This document shows, piece by piece, positions 1-12,284 of a stretch of 64,000 nt of DNA; position 1 is the first letter of the stretch, and every line of letters starts with the position of its first letter. Made by a program: the position numbers and the translations under genes. The stretch spans positions 6,321,501 to 6,385,500 of the forward strand of contig JAFFSR010000136.1 of the NCBI GenBank assembly GCA_017163975.1, given 5' to 3'. The stretch is from Anastatus disparis. Lineage: Eukaryota > Arthropoda > Insecta > Hymenoptera > Eupelmidae. The notes under the pieces were generated by a model that saw only the letters and a program-made list of their open reading frames with translations, did not search any database and was not told the origin of the DNA.

Positions 1-745
1 ATACTTACAGCAGATAAAGTGCACCCTAAGAGTCTCATGTAATGCACGGATCTTCGCAGCAGACTTTTATCATACTTATGAAGGTCACGTGCAGCAGACA
101 CTTTGCAGCAGATGTGCGCCATACTTGCAGCAGATAAAGTGCACCCTAAGAGTGTCATGGGATGCACGGATCTTCGCAGCAGACTTGCATCATACTTATA
201 AAGGTCACGTGCAGTAGACACTTTGCAGCAGATGTGCGCCATACTTACAGCAGATAAAGTGCACCCTAAGAGTCTCATGTAATGCACGGATCTTCGCAGC
301 AGACTTACATCATACTTATGAAGGTCACGTGCAGCAGACACTTTATAGCAGATGTGCGCCATACTTACAGCAGATAAAGTGCAACTTAGGAAGCTTATGT
401 AATGCACGGATTCTTACAGCAGAATTGCAATATACTTGGGAAGGTGCCGTGCAGCAGGTACTTTGCAGCATATGTGCACCATACTTACAGCAGATAAAGT
501 GCAACTTAGGAAGCACAGATAATGCACGGATCCTTACAGCAGAATTTCATTATATCTAGGAAGGTCCCGTGCAGCAGACACTTTGCAGCATATGAGCAAC
601 ATACTTACAACAGATGAAGTGCACCCTAGGAGCATCATGTAATGCATGGATCCTTACAGCAGAATTGCAATATATTTATGATTACGCGCAGCAGGCATTT
701 TGCAGCAGATGAACAGCATACTTACAGCAGATAAAGTGCAACTCA
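1..745. repeat. Satellite array, 120-bp monomer
   Basis: Six successive units begin at 1, 121, 241, 361, 481 and 601 with the motif ATACTTACAGCAGATAAAGT or a close variant. A seventh start follows at 718 after a 117-bp unit, and the array runs off the left edge. The first three units are nearly identical; units 4 to 6 drift and share their own variants (GTGCAACTTAGGAAGC), as expected at an array edge. Each unit carries several CAGCAGA words. The short open frame across 329-559 only reflects the 120-bp periodicity, a multiple of three, and is not a gene. Confidence 0.95.
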
Positions 746-1904
746 GGAAAACAGTAAAAGCTGGGTTACATGATTCCTGTAACCTATGTAAACCGGTTAA
801 AGCATCCACGTTCTATTATTTTTTACACCAATTTAATAACATTCTGTTTTACTTTTAACTATTTGCGTAATGAAGGTGTAATATTAATTAAAAGTAATTA
901 TATTGCACTAGTTCAAGAACTCATTTTGATTTTTAATATTTATTTATTTATATATATATGTAAAATAATAAATCTATAACATAAAACAATATTTCTAGAA
1001 ATTTACAACAGTAGTATTCACTAAGGGAGAATATTTGACTATTGCATACCTGTATATAAATGATGAAAAATAAAAAATAAAAATACATAAGAAAATAAAT
1101 AATAATAAATAAATACGCGGGCATATAGTGCACTTTGTCTCGAGAAAAATATATGATTTTTTTTTTTCAACCAAAATATATGTCCAATTTACACGCTGTA
1201 ATTGAAATTCAATAAATATAAAAATATTCCGCTGAATAGTTTACTGTTCTCTGCCAAATAAGCTATTCCTTCTATGCTCTATAAGCGTTCGGACTTTTTC
1301 CCGATGGCTTATGAAATCGTTGCTTGTACACAAGGCATATTTCCAAAAAATGTGCGTACGGAACTTTAGCAGTAGAGGGCGCAAGTATTCCAAATTTGTT
1401 CTCTCCGTGTAGAAACCCTGAAATTCACGAACAGAATGCCATATTTGAGGGTTGAGCCTAGTACAGTATGACGTTGGTGATCTGTAGAGGTGAAACTGTT
1501 GATAGTATGTTCTTGCTGAATCCGTAACAGTTGATCAGCTTTTTGTTAAATTAACTTTACGAACTTCCAGAATATTTAAACGTTTCTTTTTTCAATTCAG
1601 ATTGCATGCATTTAGTAAAAAAGTGAAAAATAGTATAATTAGTAGTAAAGTAAGGCTAGCCGTATTAAATACGTAACAGTTCTATAATAAATATATGTTA
1701 CATCTAATCTGTGATGTTAGCTTATCTAGAGACGAGTATATAAGATTACTAATTTTATAGAATGTATTCATAAAATCTTTATATGCATATTTAGTATGTA
1801 TATAGAATAAATACATTATTCCCTGAAATTTTTTAAATTAAAAAGTAATAATACTTTTAATAATGAAGTGCTCTGGTGAACTCTAGATCGTGGTTTCATT
1901 AATC
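746..1904. other. Gene-free AT-rich stretch
   Basis: No credible coding region or repeat was found. Two short open frames here are low-complexity Ile/Phe/Tyr-rich shadows. The part from about 1270 to 1500 is less AT-rich and looks like unique sequence, but no splice-bounded frame was seen in it. Confidence 0.5.
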
Positions 1905-3330
1905 AGCGAGCGCGGTAGCGCTCCTTACGGCAAGTTAGCGCTACGGCTTTTCCTATTTACTTTGAATTTGTGATGTTCAAAGATTAAAACTTTGAGTAAA
2001 TGATTATGTTTAAATATTTACATATTATTTGATTACAAGTATACATAAAATGATCTAATGTTTTATCTGACAACAAAAACACATGGCCAAAAGTCAAGTT
2101 TTCTTGATTTTTTATTATTACAGGTTAGTCTGTTGATTTCTTTTCTATATCGGGTTGTTTCAGATTTCCGGCGGATGTTAGAGAACGACAGAGAGTTTTT
2201 CGTCTGATGTAAGAGAAAGAGACAGAATACGAGTTGTGCGATTGCTAATAAGTGAGAGAGAGAAAGAGAGTATAGAGAGTGAGAAAAAGAAAGAGAATAC
2301 GAGTTATATCTTTTAATAATGAACGCATGTATTCAGGCGAATGTTTTCAGAACATGCTAAATGTATAAAGTCATCGCGTAAATAAGCAATATAAGAATTT
2401 AGTGTCTCGTTCTATATATAGCTGACGAGCTGCCGCAAAATCACGGGCGTTCATGTGATCAGTTCGCGCATGCGCAGTAAAACGTCCCGTACATAAAATT
2501 CAACAGTCGAAAGCCGCGAAATTCAAAAGTTGGTAATACCGATTTGGTATTTAAAAATGAAAACAACAACAAATGAAAAAGTAATATTTGCATATTTTAA
2601 AACATTCTTAATTAATTAATTAGTTTTTCATACGATATTTAGACAAAATAAGTTTTATAATAGTTGATTAATTTGAAAGTGTGGAAGAAAATAAGATTAA
2701 AATATTTTCGAAAATAAATATTTTATAATAATAATAATAATAAATATATAAAAATTAGGTTGATACAATTAGCTATAACATTAGTGTTATTATATTAAAG
2801 TATCAGATTATCGGTAAAGTTGATAAATTTATTGATATAAGAATTTTCGACTTTGAAAAAGTTGTGATATCTCCCCAAAAAACCTTTAAAAAGGTAAAAT
2901 TAAGGCAAGTTAGCTTTAAAAAAAATCTTTTTCACTATCTCAAAAATAAAAAATATTTTGTCAAAAATTTAAACTAATTTAATACAATCAACTATAAAAA
3001 AATCTATCATATCTCTAAAAAAAGGCTTTAACATTATAGATAATAACAAAGTGAGAATTTAATTATAACAAAAATGCACTTGAAAAAATACTGAAATCAA
3101 TAATGTGTGGTCAAGTTTTAATATGATTTAAAATAATACTTACAAATGATATTGTACCTATATTTTGATGATAATAATAAATCAATAAAAAATTCCTTTG
3201 TTAAAAATAAAGTGTAAAAAAAACCATATACAATGTTATTGAAAATATAAAACTATCTTCAACAAAATTTAAAAAAATAATAAGTAATTATATTGAATAC
3301 TAAATTGTGAAAATTAATATATATTTTATT
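1905..3330 (+). repeat. Dispersed repeat R1, copy 1
   Basis: Starts near GAGCGCGGTAGCGCTC and is matched at high identity by 32108-33470, including a GA-rich patch (about 2240-2310), the block around ACAAAAACACATGGCCAAAA and the distal AT-rich half. Part of the distal half recurs a third time at 34139-34350. The unit is about 1.4 kb and no coding capacity was seen. The first 40 bases form a small GC-rich hairpin (GAGCGCGGTAGCGCTC). The class is unknown; a non-autonomous DNA element is possible. Confidence 0.85.
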
Positions 3331-3493
3331 AATGACTTTCTTAATTGTTACATATTTAAAATGTTTGATTGTAATACGATTTGTTGCAATACAAAAAGAC
3401 AAAAGTGATATAAGGAAGTGATTCTAACATTCATATATACTCACACACTCATATACTATAAACAAAATAATAATTTAGGATAAGGTCTATAGA

Positions 3494-3516
3494 GCACAAA
3501 GTGCATTTAGTACGAG
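3494..3516 (+). repeat. Possible left terminal inverted repeat of the Tnp2 element
   Basis: GCACAAAGTGCATTTAGTAC and the following bases resemble, in inverted orientation, the segment at 12467-12491 (shared pattern CAAAGTG-Y-A then a GTACG word). It lies about 100 bp outside the stop codon of the minus-strand spliced gene. The match is imperfect and no target-site duplication was seen. Confidence 0.3.
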
Positions 3517-3614
3517 TCTGACAGCATCAGAGAGATCACAAAATAAAGACTTATTAAAATTTACATTTTAGTGCTTTCTGACTACATCTTCCTTTAAATT
3601 CCAACAAAATGAAG

Positions 3615-6600
3615 CTAATTTTGATTTCTGATTTGATTTTCTAAATTTCGCAAATGTTGAAGACGGTCTTCAGACTCTTCCTCTACTTGTTTTTTTTTTA
3701 AATGGTTCTTTTTGTCTCGAGCCCTTTGCTTCGAGGCCCTCAAGGCATTCTGCATTTCAGTTGTAAATTTATCAACCGTAACTTTTTCGAAAGTTACTAA
3801 ACATGCATCTAAAAAACAAAAAAAGGGAAGCATTTTAATATATGTAGTTATTTTACATTCAATTTGCATCATAATTTTTATATTTAGTCAATTCAGAGAA
3901 CAAAAAATAATACCACTGAGAGTGCTAATTCGTGCTGAGGAATGCAAAACAGACACTACACCTGTACGCATGAATATTGACTACCTTTTCATTTTATTGC
4001 AAAATTACAGAAAAAATGCTTTTATTTGCAGTGTATACCTTGCATATCATTCAGTACAATTTTCAAATAAATTTTTATTAATTATTGAGAATAATTGTTA
4101 CTTATTAGTTATTGAGAAAATTGGGTAACAACATTATATAATAAAATTATTCGATTTTGTCCATGAATCCAAAATTCTCAATAGCTTATGAATGGATTCA
4201 TTTATAAATTTGACTTAATAATCTTCAAGGTAATGGTATTATACAATATTGTTACACTGAGAAAACTGTTTGCATAAAGTTTACTGCAAATATATAATTA
4301 AATTACTATATAATATAGTAACGATGTGACATACTAGCTTTGTAAGAAGAATTATTATTTTATATAATAAACTTTGGTTGACGAAATAATATATAGACAA
4401 AAACTGTAATCATCAATTTTTTTATCTCGAAACTTTTTTTTTATATTACTTATTACAAAGAATAACCTTTTTTAATTATTAAGTAATTTTTTTATTTATT
4501 AAATTATTCTCTTTATTTATTAAATTATTGTTTTCTTTATTAAATTATTATCTTTATTTATTTAATTATTTTAAATAATATTTTAAAGAAAATTAACTTG
4601 GAAAAAATATATCACCTTAGTTGGGACCGAACCACCTAACCTGAGAATGAGAATGTTACCGACTGCGCCATGCTACATGTTACACGAAAATATTCGAATC
4701 GTCTTCATATGTTATAGAAGATACTTAGAATTTACTTGAAAATTTAGAGGTTAAGATTCGAATTAAAAATTAGACGGATCGAATATACTACATAAAATAA
4801 AACTTCACTATATGTGTTCCAAAGATATAATGCTATTCGATTTTACACTATTATTTGCTATATTGGGGAAGTACATTTTGGTATCCTCATAGATAGAATT
4901 GATAAACTACGTAACAAAATATATTAATTGATGTAGTAAAAATTATTTTTACAATTTTTACTATATTATGTAGCCATTTTTATTTTAATCAATACTATTT
5001 TTTCATGTGTTTTTGTAGTTATAAATATTATACATATGAATTATTTGTCTAAATGAAGTAATATTCTTCATAAAACGAGTATGTCATAATATTACTATAT
5101 TATATAGTAATTCAACATATGTTTTTATAAAACTTTATCCATACATTTTTCACAATGCATCGTAAAATATAAGAATAATATAATAATACATTTTAAGTAT
5201 ATTTTACGAACTTACGGCACATCACTTCATTTAATTTGGTACCGAATAAAATTTTGTGCTTGCGTCCACTAGCGTCACTATTTTCTTTGTCAGAATAATA
5301 TTTGAAGGACATAGCAAGATCGTCAGCCAATGCCTCTTTTAAAAATCTTCTAGTTGCTGTTTTTAAATCCTCACCGCCCCACAGAATGAAATATTCTCTC
5401 TGTTAAAATTATAATAATAAATGACTTTAAAGCATAATAAGAGTATTTAGTTTTTAGAAAATAATGTTACGATTTCAAACTTTATAATATTTCATGTAAA
5501 TGGTACATTATGGTGAAAGGAAGTGATATCTAAGATTATTTCTACAGTAATCATTAGACAAAGTTAGTACTTTATTTTCGGCTCAATTTGGACGACTGTT
5601 AATTTTAAAATAGGAAATATTAAAGAGAAGTATTGGCATAGTTAAACACAGATTAAAGTATCAACGTTGTCGCAACATCAATTATAACAATTTGAAAGTC
5701 ATTTACAATTAATTAAAATAGTAATCTACAAAAAACATTTATGTTAGTAGTCAATATTACAGCAATGCTAAAAGGGTATAGCCATAACCATATCAACGGT
5801 CAACAATAGTTACTACGTACACGCACTTGCACGTTAGTTAAAGAATGTCACTGTAAAAGTTACTTGATTTTCAAACGCTAATAGTTCTTCGGTATTAGCT
5901 ACCAACTTTTAATCTTTTTTTAAATGAGGGCTGAGATCAAATCTTTTCGAAAAAGCGGTTATAGTATATCAAATATTATTTTTTCTTAAAATTATAACGT
6001 TATAAAAATGTAACCAAAATTTAGCTTTAATTAATGAACGTTTTAAGAAGAAAATTAATGTCCAGTTTTGATTACGCTGTAACTTCGGTAAAAAATATTA
6101 TTTTTTATATACTATAAACACTTATCCGAACTTATTTTACTTATCATTGAGAAAAGGTTAAAAGCCTTTAGCTATTAATGATGAAGAACTATAAGCGTTG
6201 AAAAAACTATAGATTTAGTAATTTTTCTATCGACACTCTTTAATTGTCTGTAACTAAGAAAATATAAAGCGCATAAGTCTAACATTTATAATTTCTTTAC
6301 GGTATTACATTCAAAATTATTTCCCAAAATTGGAATAAAATCAGCAACCCGAAACCCCGACACTAGTTGTCAGTGTTATTTGATCAGATGTACTTATTTT
6401 GCAGAATTTTTATTTGAACTATAAATATTCTCTTTCTCGAATTATTTGATAAACAATCATTGGTTTCATATTAAAGGCTAATTATTAGCGATAGTATGCT
6501 AAAGTTTGTAAGTTTATTTGACTAAAGACTAAGAAATAGAATTATTTTTAAAACACAAATATACTTAATGAATGATTGGGTTGGGATTTCGGTATATATG

Positions 6601-8568
6601 ATTCGGCAGAGAATAACATTTTATTTTCTAGTGTTTTTTAGGGTCAGGTTAGAATGATTTATTAGAATAAATAGGTTTCGGTCAGTAGTACTATTATCTG
6701 TAAATGCGTGCTTATTAGTATTTATTTACTATACATTTATCTATTCGAATTTTAAATAGGTGTGACACAATAACGCGCAATTACGTTTATGATCACGACG
6801 ATTTCTTTGCCAATCCTTTTTTTCATATCATTTCGAAATATTTTTAAAAATAACTTAAGAATATCATGATTTGTAGGAAAAGTAAAATTGAAACGATGAG
6901 AGAAATCGTAACAATAATTTCTTACTGAAATTTGCTTAAGTACTGCAATAATACTTAAAATGAATGAAGCACGTTAAAATTAAGTAAAATCAACATTAGA
7001 GTAAGTATCACTTTAAATCAAAGGAATGACTGAGTTATTTGTATAGTCCTATATAGAATTTAACATTCATTTTTAATTTGTTTAAAGTACGTATGAATGA
7101 CAGGGATTTACTTTGCTGCTATCAATCTTAAAAATAATGAATTTAAAAAGAGTAATATCGAATTTTTATTGAAGTTACTTTATTGGGTAAAATTAAAACC
7201 GATTAATTTGATTGGGATGAAAAACTTTGCAACAATAGATACTTACAGCTTCTGTTTGAGTTTCTTCACACTTTTCGAATTCCTCAAATTCTTCCATAGT
7301 TTTTATTGGAAAACATTTTGGTGGTGTTATTTTACGTTTCACGTTTATTCTATTATTAATAGAGCTAGAATAATAAATAATTAATAATAGTAATAATAAT
7401 AATAATTATTATAATTTATTTCCTACTGCTGCGCGGAGAGAGAGAAAGAGAGAATTTATTTTCCTACAATATTGTCGTATGAAAGTATTATATATAACTG
7501 CTAAGTTTTTGGCAAAATATTTCAAAAAATCTTAATATATTACAAAATACTTAAAATAGTATTTTATTAATTATTTTGTAACGATTATTGGAATAATTTT
7601 GTTATAAGAATTTTTTCGCGACACTGTATATGACAAGTTTAATTTCATTGATATTAATTCAGAATTTTTCGGTAATTTCATTCATTTTTTAATCAAGTAA
7701 AACCTTGTAATAAACTGATATTTCCTTGTAATTTAATTTTAGTATTTCATCATTGAAAAATGTTTTATAAAATTACATTTAAAAAAAGAATATTCATTTC
7801 AAAATTTGCTAATCTTTTAACATATCTTTTCTTAATAAGAATACGAGTGAATATATTTAATTAAGTTTGGTTTTAATTAGAGAGTTCGAATAGCTGCATT
7901 ATAAACAAATTGTCAAATAATTTAGAAGTTATAATGATACTAAAAATTTATATTTACCTTGAGACTTCTTGTAATTTTAAATTGACGTGTTCTTTTACAT
8001 CATTTATTTTTTGATCAACATGATTTGTAAATACTTCAAGAATTGCTGAAAGTTCATTTTTTATTAATTCACGGATGACACCTGTATAATTTCCAGCACT
8101 AGTCGAAGGCACGTCAGATATATTGTTTTGAGATACAGTTAACGAAGTGTTAGGAAACTTTTCCTTACATTTCAATGCTTCCTTCATTGTATTCTTAACA
8201 ACTTGATCACTACTTTTTTTAATTCCTTCTTTGTTTTTTTCTATACTTATATTTTTCTCTTGAGTTTGCGAATCATTAGGTTCGCTGTCTACTGATTCAT
8301 CATCAGTATACGTACTACCATCAGGATCACTTACTTCGTCTTCTGAATTATTTAAAATTTTTTTATTCATCTCGTCAAAAAAATCTTCCATATCTTTAAT
8401 GCGTTTTGTACTTTTTGTTTTTTTATGTGCAATACCATCTTCACTATCAGTTGTTTTATACCTACTAGGCTTTTTTATTTGACGTTTTCTTTTTTTACTT
8501 TTCTCAGTATTATCTGACTCTTGCATAATTGATTTGTAACTGTGAACAAATTTTAAAAGATTATACAT
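3615..8568 (-). CDS. Four-exon protein with a DUF4806-like segment
   Basis: Gene model: complement(3615..3808, 5216..5399, 7247..7349, 7958..8568), about 363 residues. Each junction has GT/AG sites (donors GTAAAT, GTAAGT, GTAAGT; acceptors AATAATAG, TTTTAACAG, GTTTTTTAG) and the phases match at all three introns (2, 0 and 1), which is strong evidence for a real gene. Exon 1 has a basic patch (KKRKRQIKKPSR, a likely nuclear signal), an acidic Ser/Asp/Glu tract and an amphipathic helix at its end. Exon 2 has FPIKTMEEFEEFE; exon 3 has LWGGEDLKTATRRFLKEAL. This order resembles insect DUF4806 proteins, whose function is unknown. The last exon is a Lys/Glu-rich coiled coil ending at 3615. An acceptor-like TTGTTCACAG just inside the first frame suggests an upstream exon, so the true start may be the Met at codon 15 or lie farther 5'. 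The gene sits downstream of, and parallel to, the transposase gene and is probably part of the same element. Confidence 0.65.
3945..5110. repeat. Repeat R3 copy 1 with tRNA-like module, inside the last intron
   Basis: Shares several blocks with 23028-24830: GACACTACACCTG near 3953, an ATTCTCAATA/CTTATGAAT block, CACTGAGA near 4255, a tRNA-like module, and TTCGAATCGTCTTCATATGT near 4693. The module, read on the minus strand, has a Pol III A-box-like TGGCGCAGTCGG (4659-4670) and a B-box-like GGTTCGGTCCC (4623-4633). The host intron of the spliced gene spans 3809-5215. Confidence 0.6.
5840..6255. repeat. Degenerate foldback in an intron
   Basis: Inverted arms are recognisable: AACGCTAATAGTTCTTC near 5873 pairs with GAAGAACTATAAGCGTT near 6184, and the interior TATATCAAATATTATTTTT pairs with a block near 6095. 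It is related to the better preserved palindrome at 34351-34804 and to the fragment at 20150-20280. Confidence 0.55.
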
Positions 8569-8855
8569 TATTCAAATAATGAACACTTTTATTGTGGTTA
8601 GTAAGTGAAGAGATAGTTTTAATACTTTGAATGTTTCATTAAAATTTCAAATAATAATGGTAACAACGTTCTTTTTTTTAAGGTATCAAAAATGAAATAG
8701 TAAAAAAAAATTTACTAATAATATTTCCAAGAGCATGCAAATGAAAGACAAAGCAACGATTTATTCAACAGTAAAAGTTTTATTCATCACAAAATAATTA
8801 CATTTATAAACTAAGATATAAAACATTGTGGCTTTCCAAATTAATCAAAATGAAG

Positions 8856-9033
8856 AAACTAACCGTTAGAGGACGGGAAAACCCATATATTGATGTTAAC
8901 AAAAATGTACTTGATATTGGATTTAACATTACTTTTAGGAGTTTTGGAGGTCGCTCATTACGAATCTAATAAGATCAAGTACCTTTTTGTTTACGCCAAT
9001 ATATGCGTTTTCCCGTCCTTTTAGGTTAAGTTT
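8856..9033. mobile_element. Short MITE, 178 bp
   Basis: Ends are inverted copies of about 40 bp: AAACTAACCGTTAGAGGACG at the left and its near reverse complement (TCCTTTTAGGTTAAGTTT) at the right, sharing GGACGGGAAAAC and CATATATTG. No coding capacity. The target-site duplication is not clear. It lies between the two minus-strand genes of the candidate element. Confidence 0.75.
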
Positions 9034-9129
9034 TTGAAAGTCAATTGAAAGTAGAAAGTGGACAAGAATTTTGAACATTTTAATTCCCAGTTAAAATAGT
9101 TAAATCGTCTCAAATTAAAAAAAAAATTA

Positions 9130-9888
9130 AGGGTGTATTGGCTATACAGTCTGTGTCAAAAGTTAGTTTTTTCAAGTTTGTTTATATTTTTTTGTTGAAA
9201 GTATTTATTCAATTTTTAGATTAGCAACTCATTAGATAATATTAAAAAAATCATTTTAAGCTTTGTTTCATTTAAATATAATGAATAATTAATTAGTTAC
9301 AATATTTTCAATTTTATAACTTTTACTCAAATCTAATGCAATTATAAAAAGTGGTGCCAAGGTTTCAAAAATTGTGTTTTATTTTTGTGAAACGGAATTT
9401 ATTTTGTTCAGTTTAAAAATTAGAATCTATTCAGTAAAACATAATTTCTATTTAAATTTTTTATTCAAATTTATTGTCAATTTTCTACATTAAAACAGTG
9501 AGTACCGTATGAGACATTAACATTTCTTCGCAAACAATTGGCAATAAATTTGTATAAATAATAAAAATAGAAATCATGTTTTAGTGATTAGATTGTCATT
9601 TTCAAACTTAACAAAATAAACTTTGTTTTAGTCAAATAAAATCATTTTTTAAACTTTGGCACCATTTTTTATAATTGTATTAGATTTGTGTAAAAGTTAT
9701 AAAATTAAAAATGTTATAACTAATCAATTATTCATTATATTTTAAAGAAACAAAGCTTAAAATGATTGTTTTAATATTATCTAATGAGTTGCTAAGCTAA
9801 AAATTGAATAAATACTTTCACCAAAAAATATAAACAATTATCGAAAAAACTAACTTTTGACACAGACTGTATAGCTAATACACTCCTA
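9130..9888. mobile_element. Tc1/mariner-type foldback MITE
   Basis: Arms of about 370 bp are inverted copies along their length. The ends read TACAGTCTGTGTCAAAAGTT on one side (from 9145) and the reverse complement AACTTTTGACACAGACTGTA on the other (to 9871), with TA at each junction, which is typical of Tc1/mariner termini. Similarity continues about 13 bp outside those ends, so the element may sit in an older palindrome. It is non-coding. Confidence 0.75.
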
Positions 9889-10109
9889 AGTGGTGTCACT
9901 TGGCGAGTCCACACTTAACGTTCAAAAATAATTTATCTGACAAAGACCACGATAATAGCCTTGGTAAAAGATTTTTTAAGTTTTTGCAGTGCTTGATATA
10001 TTTAGGTGCAATGAATTTTTTTATGATCATTCATGAAATAAAATGATTAGTAACATGCAATCTTACGTTTACAATAAGTATAAATAAAACATCTAGTTTT
10101 TAATCATTA

Positions 10110-12284
10110 CTATGTATAATGTAGTAATGTGCTAACAACAAATTCGTTCTTGTTTTCCTCGGATACGTGTGTTGTGCTAAAAGAACCCTTCCAACTTGGC
10201 ATCGCATAGCATTTTGCAACAATGTTATTCATGGTAATTAAATGCATACTTTCTGATAAATTTTTACATAAATATGTGCCAACTTCTGAAGAATTTATTG
10301 GTCTTTTGTAAAAATCTTCTATTTCTTCAAATTTCCGAGCTACTATAAATTTTTGCTCATCAATTATGAGAATATTTTCAATTTTACAAATTGAGTCATC
10401 TTCCAATTTACAAAAGCAGTCGCGATTATTTAAATTAAAGTTAAATTTTACAGAATTGTAAGTTTTAAATTGTTTATATTTCATTCCCTTAACACCCTGG
10501 GGTACATGTCCATTATTATGCTGACCAGAAAACTGTTCATTATTAGAACTACTTTTGTTAAAATGCTGAATATTGTCTCTTTCTTGCAATCTTTTAGCAA
10601 ACTGTTCTAAAGGTCGAGGGTGATTTCTAATATTTTTTTTAAATAGCGGCATATTATTTTCATAAATAAAAGCAGAGCATTTTTCCAACGGTCCGCATAT
10701 TTTTGCATCATCGGGTAAGTGTAACAGTGCATGCACATTGTAACTTACGAAAGATGGAGTATAGAAATCTGGTGCATATTTTACAAATACTTTGAGAGCT
10801 GCTGTAGCAATATTTAAACGATTTGTCGAAAGATTAGTGGAAGTAAGTATGCGGATTGCGATATGCAAATTAAGAAAGTGATAATAATATTCTTCAGAGA
10901 GAACTCCAAAGAAAACAACAGGGAAAGCATAATCAAGAAAATGTCGCAACTCAGTTGCTTTGAATTTATGAAATTTTATTAATGGTCTGGGACGACGTGC
11001 AAAATTATTTGGGCATGTTGCATTTAATTTTAAATAACGAGAAGATATTTCCTTTATTAAGTGACTATTTAATTTAGCATCAAACCCAAATTTTCCCGAA
11101 ATCCATGCCTCTAGAGATCTGACAGTTACTCCTAAATAAAGCAGGTGCATTATATCAAACGGAACTCTCGTAACAGGTGATATCAATAATTTAGCTAAAG
11201 GAGTTTGGCCCTTTTGATGGTCTTCATCTATATTGCGCAAATACTCTTCATCTGTGCGTTTCTTGTGATTTATACCTAAATAAACCATTATTCTATTTTC
11301 GAAACGTATGCCTTCAACTGTACATTTGGAGCATGGATACGTTGAGTTGTGTCCGTAATGATTTAATACTAGCGCTCTTGCGGGAGCATCGCCGACAAAA
11401 TTCGTGAATTTAAAAGGAATGAAATGATTCCTTACAAGTATTCCTCCTTTTTTTTTAGCCATCTGAACCTCATCTACAAAACATTTGAAAAAGGCATGGA
11501 CATCTGGAGGTTTTTCTGGTCCCTTATATATGCCTGCTATTAAAGGTTTAAAATTATGAATATTCACAATTCTGTACTGAATAGGCCAAAATTGACTTGG
11601 GTTACTCCTACTTAGAGATATACCGTCAGTACTCAGCTCAAATTCAAGTACAGAAGGAAGTTCATCGTATGTTAAAAGATTATTCTGACAAGATCTGACA
11701 AAACCAATATGCCAGTAAACCCCATTACCAAGAGGTAACAAATTAATTGTACTACGACTTGATCGTAATAAAGATCGACTGTCTTTTGGTAAATCTTGAA
11801 AGCATTTGTGCGTTCGTATAACTCTTAATAGAGCACTTGTTTGAACATGATTAATATTCATATCTAAAAAACATTGTCGCAATAAATTTTTAAAATTCGT
11901 GAATGTATCTACATTGCTGTCTAGATTACTATTAACATTCATTTTGATATTAGAAACTTCAGACATATTTAATGATATTTCGTTAACACACTCTGCAGAA
12001 ATATCATAGTTATCCAAACAATCAGTAAAAGAATCATTAACCAATGTATTTTCACTACAATTCTTTGTAGACTGATTTTCAACCTGCAAACTTATTTTAC
12101 TGGAAGATTGTGTACAGACCTGAACATTATGTACAATATTATTAATTGAATTACTACACTTTTTCTTTTGAACCTTGTGTCGTACTTCCATTCTTGACTG
12201 TTCTAATCTTTTAATTTTCAATAGCCTAGCGTATTGTTGCTTTTTTGTTAATTTTGTGAATGGCTTTTGAGTTATTCTACCCAT
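10110..12284 (-). CDS. Tnp2/CACTA-type transposase-like protein
   Basis: A single uninterrupted 724-codon frame. The Lys/Arg-rich start is followed by about 130 Ser/Asn-rich residues, then a conserved core. Recognisable motifs are ELSTDGISLSRS near residue 220, PFKFTNFVGDAPARALVLN near 298, CSKCTVEG just after it, PFDIMHLLYLGVTVR near 375, NNFARRPRPLIKFHKFKATE and SYNVHALLHLPDDA. This order matches the Tnp2/Transposase_21 group of CACTA (EnSpm) transposases and their insect relatives; the two Asp residues in STDG and GDAPA are plausible members of the DDE triad. No frameshift or stop was seen, so it may encode a functional protein. The ATG follows an acceptor-like TTTTTTTAG (about 20 bases upstream), hinting at an untranslated 5' exon. 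It points the same way as the DUF4806-like gene 1.5 kb downstream. Family assignment is from motif memory, not a search. Confidence 0.8.
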   Translation of the reverse strand: MGRITQKPFTKLTKKQQYARLLKIKRLEQSRMEVRHKVQKKKCSNSINNIVHNVQVCTQSSSKISLQVENQSTKNCSENTLVNDSFTDCLDNYDISAECVNEISLNMSEVSNIKMNVNSNLDSNVDTFTNFKNLLRQCFLDMNINHVQTSALLRVIRTHKCFQDLPKDSRSLLRSSRSTINLLPLGNGVYWHIGFVRSCQNNLLTYDELPSVLEFELSTDGISLSRSNPSQFWPIQYRIVNIHNFKPLIAGIYKGPEKPPDVHAFFKCFVDEVQMAKKKGGILVRNHFIPFKFTNFVGDAPARALVLNHYGHNSTYPCSKCTVEGIRFENRIMVYLGINHKKRTDEEYLRNIDEDHQKGQTPLAKLLISPVTRVPFDIMHLLYLGVTVRSLEAWISGKFGFDAKLNSHLIKEISSRYLKLNATCPNNFARRPRPLIKFHKFKATELRHFLDYAFPVVFFGVLSEEYYYHFLNLHIAIRILTSTNLSTNRLNIATAALKVFVKYAPDFYTPSFVSYNVHALLHLPDDAKICGPLEKCSAFIYENNMPLFKKNIRNHPRPLEQFAKRLQERDNIQHFNKSSSNNEQFSGQHNNGHVPQGVKGMKYKQFKTYNSVKFNFNLNNRDCFCKLEDDSICKIENILIIDEQKFIVARKFEEIEDFYKRPINSSEVGTYLCKNLSESMHLITMNNIVAKCYAMPSWKGSFSTTHVSEENKNEFVVSTLLHYT

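Noticed and set aside
329..559. Open frame of 76 codons in the first 600 bp
   Set aside because: Produced by the 120-bp satellite period, a multiple of three; no composition or start context of a gene.
1125..1145. AGTGCACTTTGTCTCGAG as another terminus of the Tnp2 element
   Set aside because: Shares only an ACAAAGTGCAC core with the 3494 end; no partner or element structure between.
3712..4128. 138-codon plus-strand frame
   Set aside because: Overlaps the last exon of the minus-strand spliced gene and continues into repeat R3; hydrophobic low-complexity content.
4606..4690. Functional tRNA gene on the minus strand
   Set aside because: A- and B-box-like words are present but a cloverleaf acceptor stem is not apparent and the unit belongs to a dispersed repeat.
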